A stretch of 54,600 nt of DNA from Candidatus Brocadiaceae bacterium (GTDB taxonomy: Bacteria > Planctomycetota > Brocadiia > SM23-32), in assembly GCA_012728835.1 (NCBI GenBank), contig JAAYEJ010000050.1, forward strand, positions 1 to 54,600, in the 5' to 3' direction. The position numbers and the translations under genes were made by a program. Below are positions 16,776 to 25,671 of this stretch, piece by piece; position 1 is the first letter of the stretch, and each line of letters starts with the position of its first letter. Under the pieces are notes generated by a model, which was not told where the DNA came from, searched no databases, and saw nothing but the letters and a program-made list of their open reading frames with translations.

Positions 16776-19238
16776 CTACTCCTTGCCCGTCCGGGCGGCG
16801 GCCAACTCAACCGTCCCCGTCATTCCCGGCAACACCCGCAGCTCTTCGCCCTGCGGCAATTCGACAAGGACGTCCACTCGCGCCGCTCGGACGCCGGAGA
16901 GGCGGGGAGCGTCGACCATCGTTGACAGGATCTCCTCCCGGTCCGTCACGAGCGGCACGACCGAGAGCACTTCGCCGTCGAAGGCCCGCCCTGGGAATGC
17001 TAGTAGCTCGACCCGCGCCTTGTCGCCGATCGCCACGCGACCCAGATAAGGCTCCTCGACGACTGCGCAGAACTTGAGTCGCGACAAGTCCACGATGTAC
17101 CCGACACACTGGACCGACGCCGGAAGGTCGTCCCCAATGGAGACGCGCTTGCGAAGGTAATGGATGTAGGGGTTGTACATGATGCTCCCGGCTACGGGGG
17201 CGCGCACGATCCTGTACTCGTACTGGTCCTTGTAGTGCTGGGACTCCTCGTCAGCGTCGGCCACAGCAGCCTGAGCGACGGCCAGCTCCGCCTCGGTGAC
17301 GGACGCCATCTTGTCCGCCATTGCTTCGGCGAACGCGAGCTTCCCCTCGGCCTCTTCGAGGTCGAGTTCGGCCTCGCGGATCCGGGCGGCGGGAGCGCCT
17401 GCTTTCACCTTCGCCAGGCGGATCTCCGCCTCCCGAACGGCCAAATCGGCGAGCGACTCCGCCAGTTCCTTCGCCTGCAGTTCGCGGACCGAGTCCAGAC
17501 CGGCCTCCCGGGCCAGCGCCAGCCGTTGCCGGGCGCGCTCGCGTTCGATCTCGGCCCGGCGGAGTCTGGCCTCTTCCGCCGCAATGGGGTGCGGACCGGG
17601 CTGGGCCCGGAGCAGATCAAGTCGCAAGCCGGCGACTTTGCGCGCCATTTGCGCCTTCCTGACCTCCGCCCGCCAGCGACTCGTTTCGTTGTCCATCTTG
17701 CGGCGCAGTTGTTCGAGTTCGGCGCGCGCAAACTTGGGGGGATCCTCCGCCCGCTTCACATAGGCGTGCGTGTGGTAGCCGTTCGTCTCCAGGACCGCGT
17801 CGCCTTCGTTCAGCCAGCTATACTGCGGCGCCAGACGGATGATGGTCCCGGCGACGCTGTTGTGGGTGAGGACGGCCGTGCTGCGCACGGGTTCGACGGC
17901 CCCGGCGAATCGCAGTGCGTCCGGGGCGCTTTGCAGGGCTGGTCCGTGTGCGGAGCGCCCGGACGACCCTTCCGGCGTGGCGTCGGCGACTATCGTGGCT
18001 TCGCCGCCGAGGCCCGGCAGGAGCCCGTCCGGCGGGTTGTCGATCTCGATGAGCACCTCAAACTCCTTCGGCCGAGGCGATTCCAGTTCCGCGACAGCGG
18101 GCCGCTCCTCGTCTTCCCTGGCGCTGGCCACATCCAGCGACGTGACGCGGCCCGTGAGGACCTGTTCCGGAAGCGCTGACAGTGTGACCCGGGCAGTCTG
18201 CCCGGCATGGATACGCCCCAGGACACCCTCGCCGGCCCGTCCGCGGAAGCGGAATGCTCTCCCGCCGAAGATGGAGCAGATGCGCTCACCCCATCCGACC
18301 TCGACGCCGGGGCCCACCTTCTCAAACTGTCCGGACCCGACGTACGTCTTCTCGTAAGCAACAAAGCCGTCAGCGGGCGCCGTCCGCACGGCACCCGCAA
18401 TGATGCCTTCCCAGAGATCGACCTCCCTTTGGGCGAGGGAGAGCCGGTACTCCCCACCGCGCACGTCCAGGCGCGCTCTCTCGACTGCCAGCGACTTCTC
18501 GGCAATATCCAAATCGGCGTCCATCCGTGCCATGGCCAGTTCCGACTCAGCAATCTCGATCTCCCGCGATTCGGCACCTTGCTCCACTTCGCTCAGTTCT
18601 GCGCGCGCGACATCGGCGTCGGCAGCAGCGATGTCGGCGGCAAGCCGAGCCTCCATCACGGCCTGCCGGGCCTCCGCCTGGGACTCGACCATCGCATCGA
18701 CTGCCTCGACCTGTCGACGTGCCTCCTTCGAGTGCGCAAGCCGCAGCTCCAGGTCCGATCGGGCGGCAGACAGCTCGATCGGGTCGGGCAGCCCCCGGAG
18801 CCGTTCGACCGCCAGTTGCAGGGGCTGGAGGCGGGGCGCAGCCTTCTTCTTGGTCGCCTCAAGATCGGCCTGGGCGGCGCTGAGCCGGGCCTCTGCGCCC
18901 GCCAGTTCGGCTTCACGTCTCTTGACTAGCCCCTGGCAGTTGTCCCTCTCGCGCTCCCACAGGTTCGTCTCTACGCTCAGTAGGAAGTCGCCCTTGTGGA
19001 CGAAGGTTCCCTCAGGCACGATTTCCCTGATAACGTCACCCCGGAACTTCCAGTGGACCTCGCGCCGCCCAACCCAGACAGCATCGGCGGCCGAAATCTC
19101 GCCGGGGATCTGGATGCCCTGGACCACAGCCGCCGCATGCTCCTCGGCCGCTTGGGTCGACACGCCCCAGGAGCAGACCACAGCCAGCACGGCCAGGACC
19201 ACCTCGCACACTGCGCTCTTTGAGGAGAATCCACGCAC
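16776..19238 (-). CDS. adaptor B1: two HlyD/MacA modules in one chain
   Basis: An 820-residue double adaptor. GTG 19238 has AGGAGG eight bases upstream. A signal peptide (CEVVLAVLAVVCSWGV to TQAAE) precedes module 1: REIVPEGTFVHKGDFLLSVE, a coiled coil, VRTAPADGFVAYEKT, a barrel and GLLPGLGGEATIVAD. Module 2 begins near residue 425 with RFAGAVEPVRSTAV and GTIIRLAPQYSWLNEGDAVL. It continues through another coiled coil, YRIVRAPVAGSIMYNP, and a barrel ending LRVLPGMTGTVELAA. Neither half has a membrane-proximal domain. Coiled-coil content is very high in both halves. Paralog of B2 at 25661. Confidence 0.88.
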   Translation of the reverse strand: MRGFSSKSAVCEVVLAVLAVVCSWGVSTQAAEEHAAAVVQGIQIPGEISAADAVWVGRREVHWKFRGDVIREIVPEGTFVHKGDFLLSVETNLWERERDNCQGLVKRREAELAGAEARLSAAQADLEATKKKAAPRLQPLQLAVERLRGLPDPIELSAARSDLELRLAHSKEARRQVEAVDAMVESQAEARQAVMEARLAADIAAADADVARAELSEVEQGAESREIEIAESELAMARMDADLDIAEKSLAVERARLDVRGGEYRLSLAQREVDLWEGIIAGAVRTAPADGFVAYEKTYVGSGQFEKVGPGVEVGWGERICSIFGGRAFRFRGRAGEGVLGRIHAGQTARVTLSALPEQVLTGRVTSLDVASAREDEERPAVAELESPRPKEFEVLIEIDNPPDGLLPGLGGEATIVADATPEGSSGRSAHGPALQSAPDALRFAGAVEPVRSTAVLTHNSVAGTIIRLAPQYSWLNEGDAVLETNGYHTHAYVKRAEDPPKFARAELEQLRRKMDNETSRWRAEVRKAQMARKVAGLRLDLLRAQPGPHPIAAEEARLRRAEIERERARQRLALAREAGLDSVRELQAKELAESLADLAVREAEIRLAKVKAGAPAARIREAELDLEEAEGKLAFAEAMADKMASVTEAELAVAQAAVADADEESQHYKDQYEYRIVRAPVAGSIMYNPYIHYLRKRVSIGDDLPASVQCVGYIVDLSRLKFCAVVEEPYLGRVAIGDKARVELLAFPGRAFDGEVLSVVPLVTDREEILSTMVDAPRLSGVRAARVDVLVELPQGEELRVLPGMTGTVELAAARTGKE

Positions 19239-19259
19239 GCATGCTCCTCCTGGTGCTGG

Positions 19260-20774
19260 TCAGTCGCTCAGAATCGCCACTTCGTCGCCAGGCTCGAGCC
19301 CTGCGGCAATCACGGCCATTCCGTTGTGCTCCCCGGCGACTTCCACGGCCTGCGGTAGCCACGCGCCGCCGCGACGGACGAGGGCCCAGCGGCTATCCGC
19401 GGCCTCACGGAGGCATGCCTGTGGCACAAGCAGGACGGTGCGTGCCTCCGCGAGCGCTATCACGGCTTCACCGCTCATGTTCTGCGGCAGGTTCAGTCCT
19501 GCCGCGTGGTCGACGGCGATCACGACATCGTAGACGTTCACACCCGCATCTGGGCGCTCCTCCCAATTGGCGAACTGCGCCGTCCTCGAAAGGTCGTCGG
19601 CTGTGGCGCCGACCGCCGCCACCGTCCCGGCGAGCGTTCTGCCCGGCAAGCCGGGAATGCTGAGTTCGACCGGCTGCCCCACCGATATCTGCGCTACCTC
19701 GTCCTCGCCGGCGCGAGCGACAAACGCCCACTGCGACGGATCCAGAACCTGGGCGATCGTCGCCGTCCAGAGCGGTCCGACGCCGGGACGTGCCTTGCCG
19801 CCGACGTAGATGGGAGGGCGAACAACGATGCCGGCCATCGGCGCCCTGCGCGTCTCCCGCTCCTGGCACCCCAGCCAGTGGTCGAGCGCGGCCTGCTGCA
19901 CTTCGCCCGCACGCTCCGCCTGCGCGAGGTTCGCCGCGTGCAGTGCGCGGGCAGCGGCCGCCGCCTCTCGCGCCGACTCGAGCGCCGACTCCGCCTGGGT
20001 GACCGCGCGCCGCGTGTCGAGCAACTCGGCATCGCCAGGCTGGTGCGTCAGGACGGCCAGGTCCGCCTTCGCTTTCTTCAACTGTGCCTCGGCCAGGCGG
20101 TGCTTGTGATCGAGTTCCCGTGCGCTTTCCCGCGCGGTCAGGCCCTTCTCCGCCAGGCCCTTTGCGCGGGTCAGAGCGGTGGCCGCTGCGTCGCGCTCCA
20201 GCCGACAGCGCTCGCACGCCAACTGAGCCAACTGGAGGTCGCCCTCAAGGGGCCCTTCGTCGAGCGCCTCCAGGCGTATCCGGGCGCGGCGGAGCGCAAT
20301 GTCCGCCGCGCGCACGGTCTGCTGGTCCGTCATCTCGGCCAACTCGAAACGGGCGCGGGAGAGGCCCTCGCGCACCTTCCCGCGTCGCAAGTCCCGCTTC
20401 CGCTCCGCGACCCGTGTCTCGACCGTCTCGTTGAACACCGACGCCACTGGATCGCCCGCAGCTACGGCACTCGCTTCGTCCGCCATCCAGCCGACGATCA
20501 TCCAGTAGCAGTAGTGGCTGACGATGTCGTGCCAGTGCGTGGATCTCACCTCGCCGGGCAGCGTCAGCGTGGGCACGAATACATGACGGCCAGCGACTAC
20601 GCTCAGGCCGCTTGGCGTGAGCCGCGGAGGCGCGCTGAGGTCCTCCGCGCCCCAGGCAAGCCTCGCAGCATGCACGCACACGAGGAGCGCGACCGCCCGC
20701 ACGACTCGCCGGCTATCCACAGGCAACACGGGCCGTCCTCGCAGGAAGCAGGAAGACACGCCGTCCTCAGGCAT
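19260..20774 (-). CDS. adaptor A1: single HlyD module with membrane-proximal domain
   Basis: A 504-residue adaptor from ATG 20774. A signal anchor (VVRAVALLVCVHAARLAWG) is followed by a divergent first lipoyl half and a coiled-coil hairpin from about residue 125 to 290. The second half begins TRRAPMAGIVVRPPIYVGGK, then a barrel. The membrane-proximal domain starts LLVPQACLREAADSRWALVR and ends VIAAGLEPGDEVAILSD. The first 60 codons are nearly identical at DNA level to the truncated gene at 30169-30941 and then diverge abruptly. Its start lies inside the end of the ATPase remnant, so translation could be coupled to that fragment. Paralog of A2. Confidence 0.87.
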   Translation of the reverse strand: MPEDGVSSCFLRGRPVLPVDSRRVVRAVALLVCVHAARLAWGAEDLSAPPRLTPSGLSVVAGRHVFVPTLTLPGEVRSTHWHDIVSHYCYWMIVGWMADEASAVAAGDPVASVFNETVETRVAERKRDLRRGKVREGLSRARFELAEMTDQQTVRAADIALRRARIRLEALDEGPLEGDLQLAQLACERCRLERDAAATALTRAKGLAEKGLTARESARELDHKHRLAEAQLKKAKADLAVLTHQPGDAELLDTRRAVTQAESALESAREAAAAARALHAANLAQAERAGEVQQAALDHWLGCQERETRRAPMAGIVVRPPIYVGGKARPGVGPLWTATIAQVLDPSQWAFVARAGEDEVAQISVGQPVELSIPGLPGRTLAGTVAAVGATADDLSRTAQFANWEERPDAGVNVYDVVIAVDHAAGLNLPQNMSGEAVIALAEARTVLLVPQACLREAADSRWALVRRGGAWLPQAVEVAGEHNGMAVIAAGLEPGDEVAILSD

Positions 20775-20870
20775 GAGCGGCCGGCACCCACGCTCCGGCC
20801 GCAGGCATTATGGCCGCACCCGGCACCACCGTCAACACACATTCGGCCGCCTGCACCTCCACGCCGCCGC
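20594..20870. repeat. 277-bp repeat, copy 1
   Basis: This stretch aligns without gaps to 30761-31037, with six mismatches by my count. It covers codons 1-60 of adaptor A1, the coupling region before it and the fused tail of the ATPase remnant. Both copies have the same orientation. Copy 1 stops exactly where the ATPase codons begin (20860-20870). Confidence 0.9.
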
Positions 20871-20919
20871 GCACGCCGTAGACCTTGCTCAGCCCCTCGA
20901 CCTCGATCAGGCTACTCAT
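20767..20919 (-). pseudogene. ABC ATPase remnant (first 20 codons) fused to a 30-codon tail
   Basis: ATG 20919 opens a 50-codon frame whose first 20 codons (SSLIEVEGLSKVYGVRGGV after Met) match the start of the intact ATPase at 12884. The DNA matches 12825-12894 with three differences. The rest (EVQAAECVLT onward) comes from the 277-bp repeat and has no ATPase similarity, so Walker motifs are absent. Its stop lies at 20767, just inside adaptor A1, giving an ATGCCTGA overlap. The ATG overlaps the D-fragment stop as ATGA. This marks a deletion that removed the rest of this ATPase and probably a permease and channel gene. Confidence 0.85.
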
Positions 20920-21641
20920 GGGATGCTCCCTACACTGGATGTCTCCTCGTCCTCAGCCGCTCCCCCATCCGCCCCGCCTTCAGGAGCGGCGAAGATCTCC
21001 ACCATCGCCGACATGCCAATGCACAGCGGCGGCTCCTCGTCCAATGCCACAATCGCCTGGAACAACTGCCCGCCCCTCACGACCGTCTCGTCGCCCCTGG
21101 GGCGCACCCACCAGTCAAGCTCGGGCCAGGCCACGACGTCCGCGACGCGCCCGCTCAATCTGCGCTTGGGCACCCCCGCAAGGCTGACGAGCGCCGGCGC
21201 CCCTCTCTGCACCTTGAAGAAATCCGACTCGTCCAGCAAGGCGTGGACCTTCAGCTGAGTGTCGTCGGCGACGCCCATGAGGTACCTGCCCTTCTGCACC
21301 TCCTCACCGTCTTCCACAAAGCGATCAACGACCAGCCCCGACACGGGCGACATCACGTCTGCCTGAACCGACCGTTCGACTCGCCTGCGGGCGCCCTCGC
21401 GAAATGCGGCGAGGCCGGCCTCCGCGGCCTTCATCGATGCCCTGGCGACCTCCAGGTTCACCTCCGCCAGGACCTCCAACTCCTGAAGGGAAGCGCGCGC
21501 CACTTCGAGGGCGGAACGTGCGACAGCGCGCTCCGCCTCCGTCGCGCCGGCCAGCACGCGGTCATGCCGTGCGACCTTTGACTGGAGGATACAGAGCGCG
21601 TACGCCAATGCCGCCGTCCAGCTGCTTGCAGAACTGCCCAC
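20916..21641 (-). pseudogene. adaptor D remnant (C-terminal half of module 2)
   Basis: A 241-codon frame, with GTG 21641 as first possible start, matches the end of the D adaptors. It has part of a coiled coil, then ADVMSPVSGLVVDRFVEDGE, HALLDESDFFKVQRGAPAL, VADVVAWPELDWW and PPLCIGMSAMVEIFAAPEG. D1 has the counterparts HAMLDESDYFKVRRGAPARL and PPLCIGMSAMVEVFPLPEG. Everything before the middle of module 2 is missing. It lies 24 bases after intact D2 and keeps the D-to-ATPase overlap on its other side. It is the tail of a third D gene left by a deletion or unequal crossover. It might still be translated, but it lacks a signal peptide. Confidence 0.85.
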
Positions 21642-21665
21642 AGATCAGCAACCAGAAGCCCTCCG

Positions 21666-24254
21666 CTAACGCGTCCGGCTAGCAGGGGACAACCCTCCGA
21701 CTTCGCCCTGCGCAGCGGGCGAACGCGATGTCTGCGCCGCGGGCTCCGGCCGGTCACTGCGGTGAGGCACTCGGCTGTCGGCAGTGGGAAGGATCTCAAC
21801 CACGGCGGACATTCCAATGCATATTGGGGGATCCTCCTCAAGTTCAACTGTCGCCCTGAAGAGCCTACCTGCTCGGCCTTTCAACGAATCGGCGCCCGGT
21901 CGGTACCATGGCGGCGTGCCGAGCCAGTCCGTAATGGCAGACACGCGGCCGTGGAAGACCTCGTCGGGCAGGGCGGCCAGGCGAACGGACGCGCGGTCCC
22001 CGATCGCCAGGCGAAAGAAACCAGACTCGTCCATCATCGCATGCACGCATCCCCTCTCCATTTGGGCGACGCGCATCAACCACCAGCCCGCCTGGACTTC
22101 TTCCCCTTGCTGCACATAGAGGTCGCACACGATTCCCGTCGCGGGCGATTTCACAACTGCCAAGGCCGCTCTCTGACGGTGCCGGTCAACTTCGCGCCGG
22201 AACGCAGCAAGCCGTGCGGCGGCAACCTTCGCCTGAGCCGCCGCAACGCGAGTGTCCGCCTGAACGCGGGCGTCCACTTGCTGGAGCTCAGTGCGCGCAC
22301 GCTTCAGGTTGGCCTCGGCAACGGCGATCTCGACTGCAGGAGCGCCCCGTGCAACTCGGGCCAGCGCGGCGGACGCAGCTACTTCGTGCGCTGCGCTCAC
22401 GGCTTCTGCCAACTCACGCTGCTCGACATCCACAGCGGAAATGAGACCTGGGCCAAGCATGTCCCGGCTCGCGGCGAGGCGGTCACAGTCATCTTGGAGT
22501 TCCCGTTGGGACTCCACAAGCTCGTTCTCCGCCCTGATCCGTTCGGACGCGAGGGGGCGGGACGTCACCCGCTCCAGCGCGAGTTCCTGCAGAGCCACGT
22601 CCGTTTCCGCCGCGCGGCGCAGGAGCGGGGCAGACTGATCCCGGAGTTGCTGCTCGAGTTCAGCCGCACGCAGCAACCCCGTCAGGCGTCGTAGTTCGCT
22701 CTCGTCCTCGCTACGCCAGTCTTCCTCCAGTCCAGCCTCGACGCGCGCCACGACGTCGCCGGCCTGGACGAGGGTTCCCTCCTCGACGACCTCCGTGACC
22801 CGTCCCGAAAAGGGCGCGGTGACAGCGCGCTCCGACTCCCCCGCCAGGAGGCCGGACAGAACGATGGCATCCGGACGCAGAGAGGATGCGTCATCAGCAC
22901 TGCGTGAAATGCCTGGCCGGCCCCGCGAGGCGCCCGTGCTGCCGGCCTCACGGTCCGGCCCGCCCGACGCAGGGGAGATCCACCCGACGGCAGCCATGCC
23001 GGGACGGGCGCGTGCACCCGCGTCCCTCACGACGATGATAACGGTGCCGCACGGCGTGCCGCCCCCGCCGCCGGTCTCCGGATGCGCGAGCCGGCTCGCT
23101 CGCACGACGGGGAGCACAGTCTCCACTTCGCCCTTGCAGGTCAACCCGGGGATGGCGCGGAATCTCACCTCTGCCTCGTCGCCTCGGGTGATCGCTAGGA
23201 GGTCCTGTTCTGCGACCTCGGCCCTGACACGGAGGCCGTCGCCACCGACAACGGAAGCGACCGGTTGGCCACCGTAGACGGGCGTTCCGGGTGAGACCCT
23301 CCCGTCCGTCCCCAGCCCGTACGCAACATCCCAGTTGTCGCCGTGGCGCACACGCCCGGGCGCAGGCGCGCGGATCGTCAGGGCCTCCACCTTCCTTTCC
23401 AGGACGGCCAGCTGCTTCGTGGCCTGCGCCAACTCCTCCAGCTGCGCCACCTCGCAGAGCACGTGCCGCCTCTGCGTCTCGACTTCGTACCGGACCTCCG
23501 CGATCTCCAGGTCCAGGGCCGCCCGCTGGGCCTCGAGTGCCGCCTGCCGTGCGGCGAAGGAGGCGCCCTCTCCCTCGACCTCTTGCAGCACCTGTCGGAG
23601 GCAGTCGCTGTGGGATGCAAGTCGGAGGGTCTCACGCTGCGCGTCTGTCATGTCCCGGTCCGAACAGACCCCCGCCTCCTGTGACTCGGAGAGAATCCCG
23701 AGCCTCAGCTCCGCGAACCGGCAGCGGGCCTCATTGGATTCGAGATGGAGCTTGGCCAGACGTTGGTCCTCGTCGGTCGGCATCGCCTTGAGCAGCGCCA
23801 GCCGGTCGTTCGCCTGCTGAACCCTCATCCGAGCCGTGCTGCACTCGGCGCGAAGCCGGGCGAATGCGGCGCTTGCGTCCGCCCCGACCTTCTGCGACTT
23901 GGCATCCAGAACCTGCAGTTGGTGTTGGCTGATCGAGCGCTCCTCCATGAGGTACGGGGCATCCAGGAGCACAATAGCGTCCCCCTCCTCCACAGGAGCC
24001 CACTCGGGCACCATCGTGTGCACGACCGGCACATGCATCCGGTTGATGTGTATGGTGCACAATGCGTCCTTCGACAGCATCGGCTCGGCAACGCCCTCGA
24101 AAGCAATGCGAGTAGCGGCCCCCGCAGACGGAGGCGAGGGTCCCGTCGCATCTGCGGCCAGCCCGAGGCCGAAGGCAGACGCCGCCCACGCCAGCAACGC
24201 CACGCCGCAGGTCACCGAACCCACTGCCCTCTTGTGATCTGTCCACACAGACAC
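21666..24254 (-). CDS. adaptor D2: two HlyD/MacA modules in one chain
   Basis: An 862-residue paralog of D1 starting at GTG 24254, five bases after C2. The signal segment (VTCGVALLAWAASAFGL) is followed by module 1 (HTMVPEWAPVEEGDAIVLLD, coiled coil, LTIRAPAPGRVRHGDN, barrel, RARPGMAAVGWIS). A long Gly/Ser/Arg-rich linker of about 45 residues follows. Module 2 has APFSGRVTEVVEEGTLVQAG, a coiled coil, AVVKSPATGIVCDLYVQQGE, a barrel and PPICIGMSAVVEILPT. No membrane-proximal domain is seen. The C-terminus is longer than in D1 and disordered-looking. The next codons downstream belong to the D remnant, not to an intact ATPase. Confidence 0.88.
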   Translation of the reverse strand: MSVWTDHKRAVGSVTCGVALLAWAASAFGLGLAADATGPSPPSAGAATRIAFEGVAEPMLSKDALCTIHINRMHVPVVHTMVPEWAPVEEGDAIVLLDAPYLMEERSISQHQLQVLDAKSQKVGADASAAFARLRAECSTARMRVQQANDRLALLKAMPTDEDQRLAKLHLESNEARCRFAELRLGILSESQEAGVCSDRDMTDAQRETLRLASHSDCLRQVLQEVEGEGASFAARQAALEAQRAALDLEIAEVRYEVETQRRHVLCEVAQLEELAQATKQLAVLERKVEALTIRAPAPGRVRHGDNWDVAYGLGTDGRVSPGTPVYGGQPVASVVGGDGLRVRAEVAEQDLLAITRGDEAEVRFRAIPGLTCKGEVETVLPVVRASRLAHPETGGGGGTPCGTVIIVVRDAGARARPGMAAVGWISPASGGPDREAGSTGASRGRPGISRSADDASSLRPDAIVLSGLLAGESERAVTAPFSGRVTEVVEEGTLVQAGDVVARVEAGLEEDWRSEDESELRRLTGLLRAAELEQQLRDQSAPLLRRAAETDVALQELALERVTSRPLASERIRAENELVESQRELQDDCDRLAASRDMLGPGLISAVDVEQRELAEAVSAAHEVAASAALARVARGAPAVEIAVAEANLKRARTELQQVDARVQADTRVAAAQAKVAAARLAAFRREVDRHRQRAALAVVKSPATGIVCDLYVQQGEEVQAGWWLMRVAQMERGCVHAMMDESGFFRLAIGDRASVRLAALPDEVFHGRVSAITDWLGTPPWYRPGADSLKGRAGRLFRATVELEEDPPICIGMSAVVEILPTADSRVPHRSDRPEPAAQTSRSPAAQGEVGGLSPASRTR

Positions 24255-24258
24255 GCCG

Positions 24259-25671
24259 CTACCCCTCGGGAAGCAAACGGACCCACTGGCCGGTGGTGAG
24301 GCCGGACTTCACGACGGCGAAGGTTCCGTCGGTCGCCAACAGCTCGATCGCCGTCACCCGGGCACGGTCACCATCGAGGACGGTGACCGTCCCGCCGCGG
24401 ACGCATGCCTGCGGGATGACGAGCGCGCTCGGCACCCCAGCCACCGTGACCTCCGCCCGACCGCCCATTCCTGGCTGGACGCCGGCCGGCGCAGAAGCAA
24501 GCTCGATGTCGACCTCCAGGAAGCGCATGCCGGGCACCCCTTCCTCCTCGACCAGGGCACTGCCCACGCTCACAACCGTTCCCTCCAGCGGCTGCCGCGG
24601 GAGCGACAGCAGGCAAACCCGGGCGCTCTGGCCTGCCTCGATGAGCTGGGAATCACACTCCCGGGCTCTGGCGCTGAACAGGAGCGTGGACGTGTCCGCA
24701 AGCTGCACAAGCGCCCTGCCCCGACGCGCTCCCTCCCCGAGGGCGGCCCTTCGGCCGCCAGGCGCGAAGACCGTCCCGTCGTGCGGGGCCTCGATCCTCG
24801 TTCCGGCCAAGTCCTCGCGCAGTCCTGCCAGCTTGGCCCGCAGGCGTTCGAGGTCCTCCCTCGCGGAGGCAACGGCCACCTCAGCCTGTCGGGCGCGCCC
24901 CTCGCTGCTTCCGCGAGCTTCTTCCAGCGAGGCCCGCACGCCTGCCAGTTCCGCCCGGGCGGCGTCCAGGTCCTCCTGGCCTGCTCCCTCCTGCACCAGG
25001 TCGAGCAAGCCCCGGGTCTTCTGTTGCTCCAGCGCCGCAGTGTAATGCGCGAGTTCGGCTTCCCTGAGTTCACGTTGGCTCAGAACGCCGTCGTCGAACA
25101 GGATCCGCGAGATCTCCCGCCAGCGTTCTGCATAGGCGCACCTGGCCGATGCCTCGTCCAGTGCGGCTTGTGCCGATGCCAGGTCCTCAGCGAACGGCCG
25201 GCCCTCCACCATCGCCAGCCGCGCCTCGGCCACGGTCAGGTCCGCTTCCAGGTTCTCTATGTTGGCGCCGATTCCCCATTTGGTCCTCTCGGAGGCGGCT
25301 TCAGCGGCGGCCAGTTCGGCTTCCGCTGTGTTGATCTCGCCCACAACGTCCTCGACCTGACTCTCCAGAGACGTCGGATCCAACCGGACGATCACGTCGC
25401 CCGCCTTGACCGCGGCCCCTTCGGGAGCCATGTAGGTGATGACGGGCCCTGACAGCGGGCTCGTGATCTGCGTCGCCTCGGCCGCGCGCAGGTCCCCGAC
25501 GCACTGAACAACGTGCTCGAAGTCGCGCAGACGCGCCTGACTGGCAAGGGGGCCCCCGGCGGGTTGCTGCGGCTGCACGCCCACTGCACCCACAGCGCAC
25601 AGGGCCAGCGCACAGGCAACCGGCGTGCGCCTGCGCCGTGCGAAGCGGCTCCCTGTCGGTTCAGTCCGCAT
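24259..25671 (-). CDS. adaptor C2: single HlyD module with membrane-proximal domain
   Basis: A 470-residue paralog of C1. ATG 25671 overlaps the end of B2 by 11 bases. The N-terminus is a short basic segment and a hydrophobic stretch (VACALALCAVGAVGV). First lipoyl half: TYMAPEGAAVKAGDVIVRLD. A coiled-coil hairpin follows. Second half: GTRIEAPHDGTVFAPGGR. The barrel ends AGVQPGMGGRAEVTVAG. The membrane-proximal domain runs from ALVIPQACVRGGTVTVLDG to VVKSGLTTGQWVRLLPEG. It holds the same position in the A-B-C-D order as C1. Confidence 0.88.
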   Translation of the reverse strand: MRTEPTGSRFARRRRTPVACALALCAVGAVGVQPQQPAGGPLASQARLRDFEHVVQCVGDLRAAEATQITSPLSGPVITYMAPEGAAVKAGDVIVRLDPTSLESQVEDVVGEINTAEAELAAAEAASERTKWGIGANIENLEADLTVAEARLAMVEGRPFAEDLASAQAALDEASARCAYAERWREISRILFDDGVLSQRELREAELAHYTAALEQQKTRGLLDLVQEGAGQEDLDAARAELAGVRASLEEARGSSEGRARQAEVAVASAREDLERLRAKLAGLREDLAGTRIEAPHDGTVFAPGGRRAALGEGARRGRALVQLADTSTLLFSARARECDSQLIEAGQSARVCLLSLPRQPLEGTVVSVGSALVEEEGVPGMRFLEVDIELASAPAGVQPGMGGRAEVTVAGVPSALVIPQACVRGGTVTVLDGDRARVTAIELLATDGTFAVVKSGLTTGQWVRLLPEG

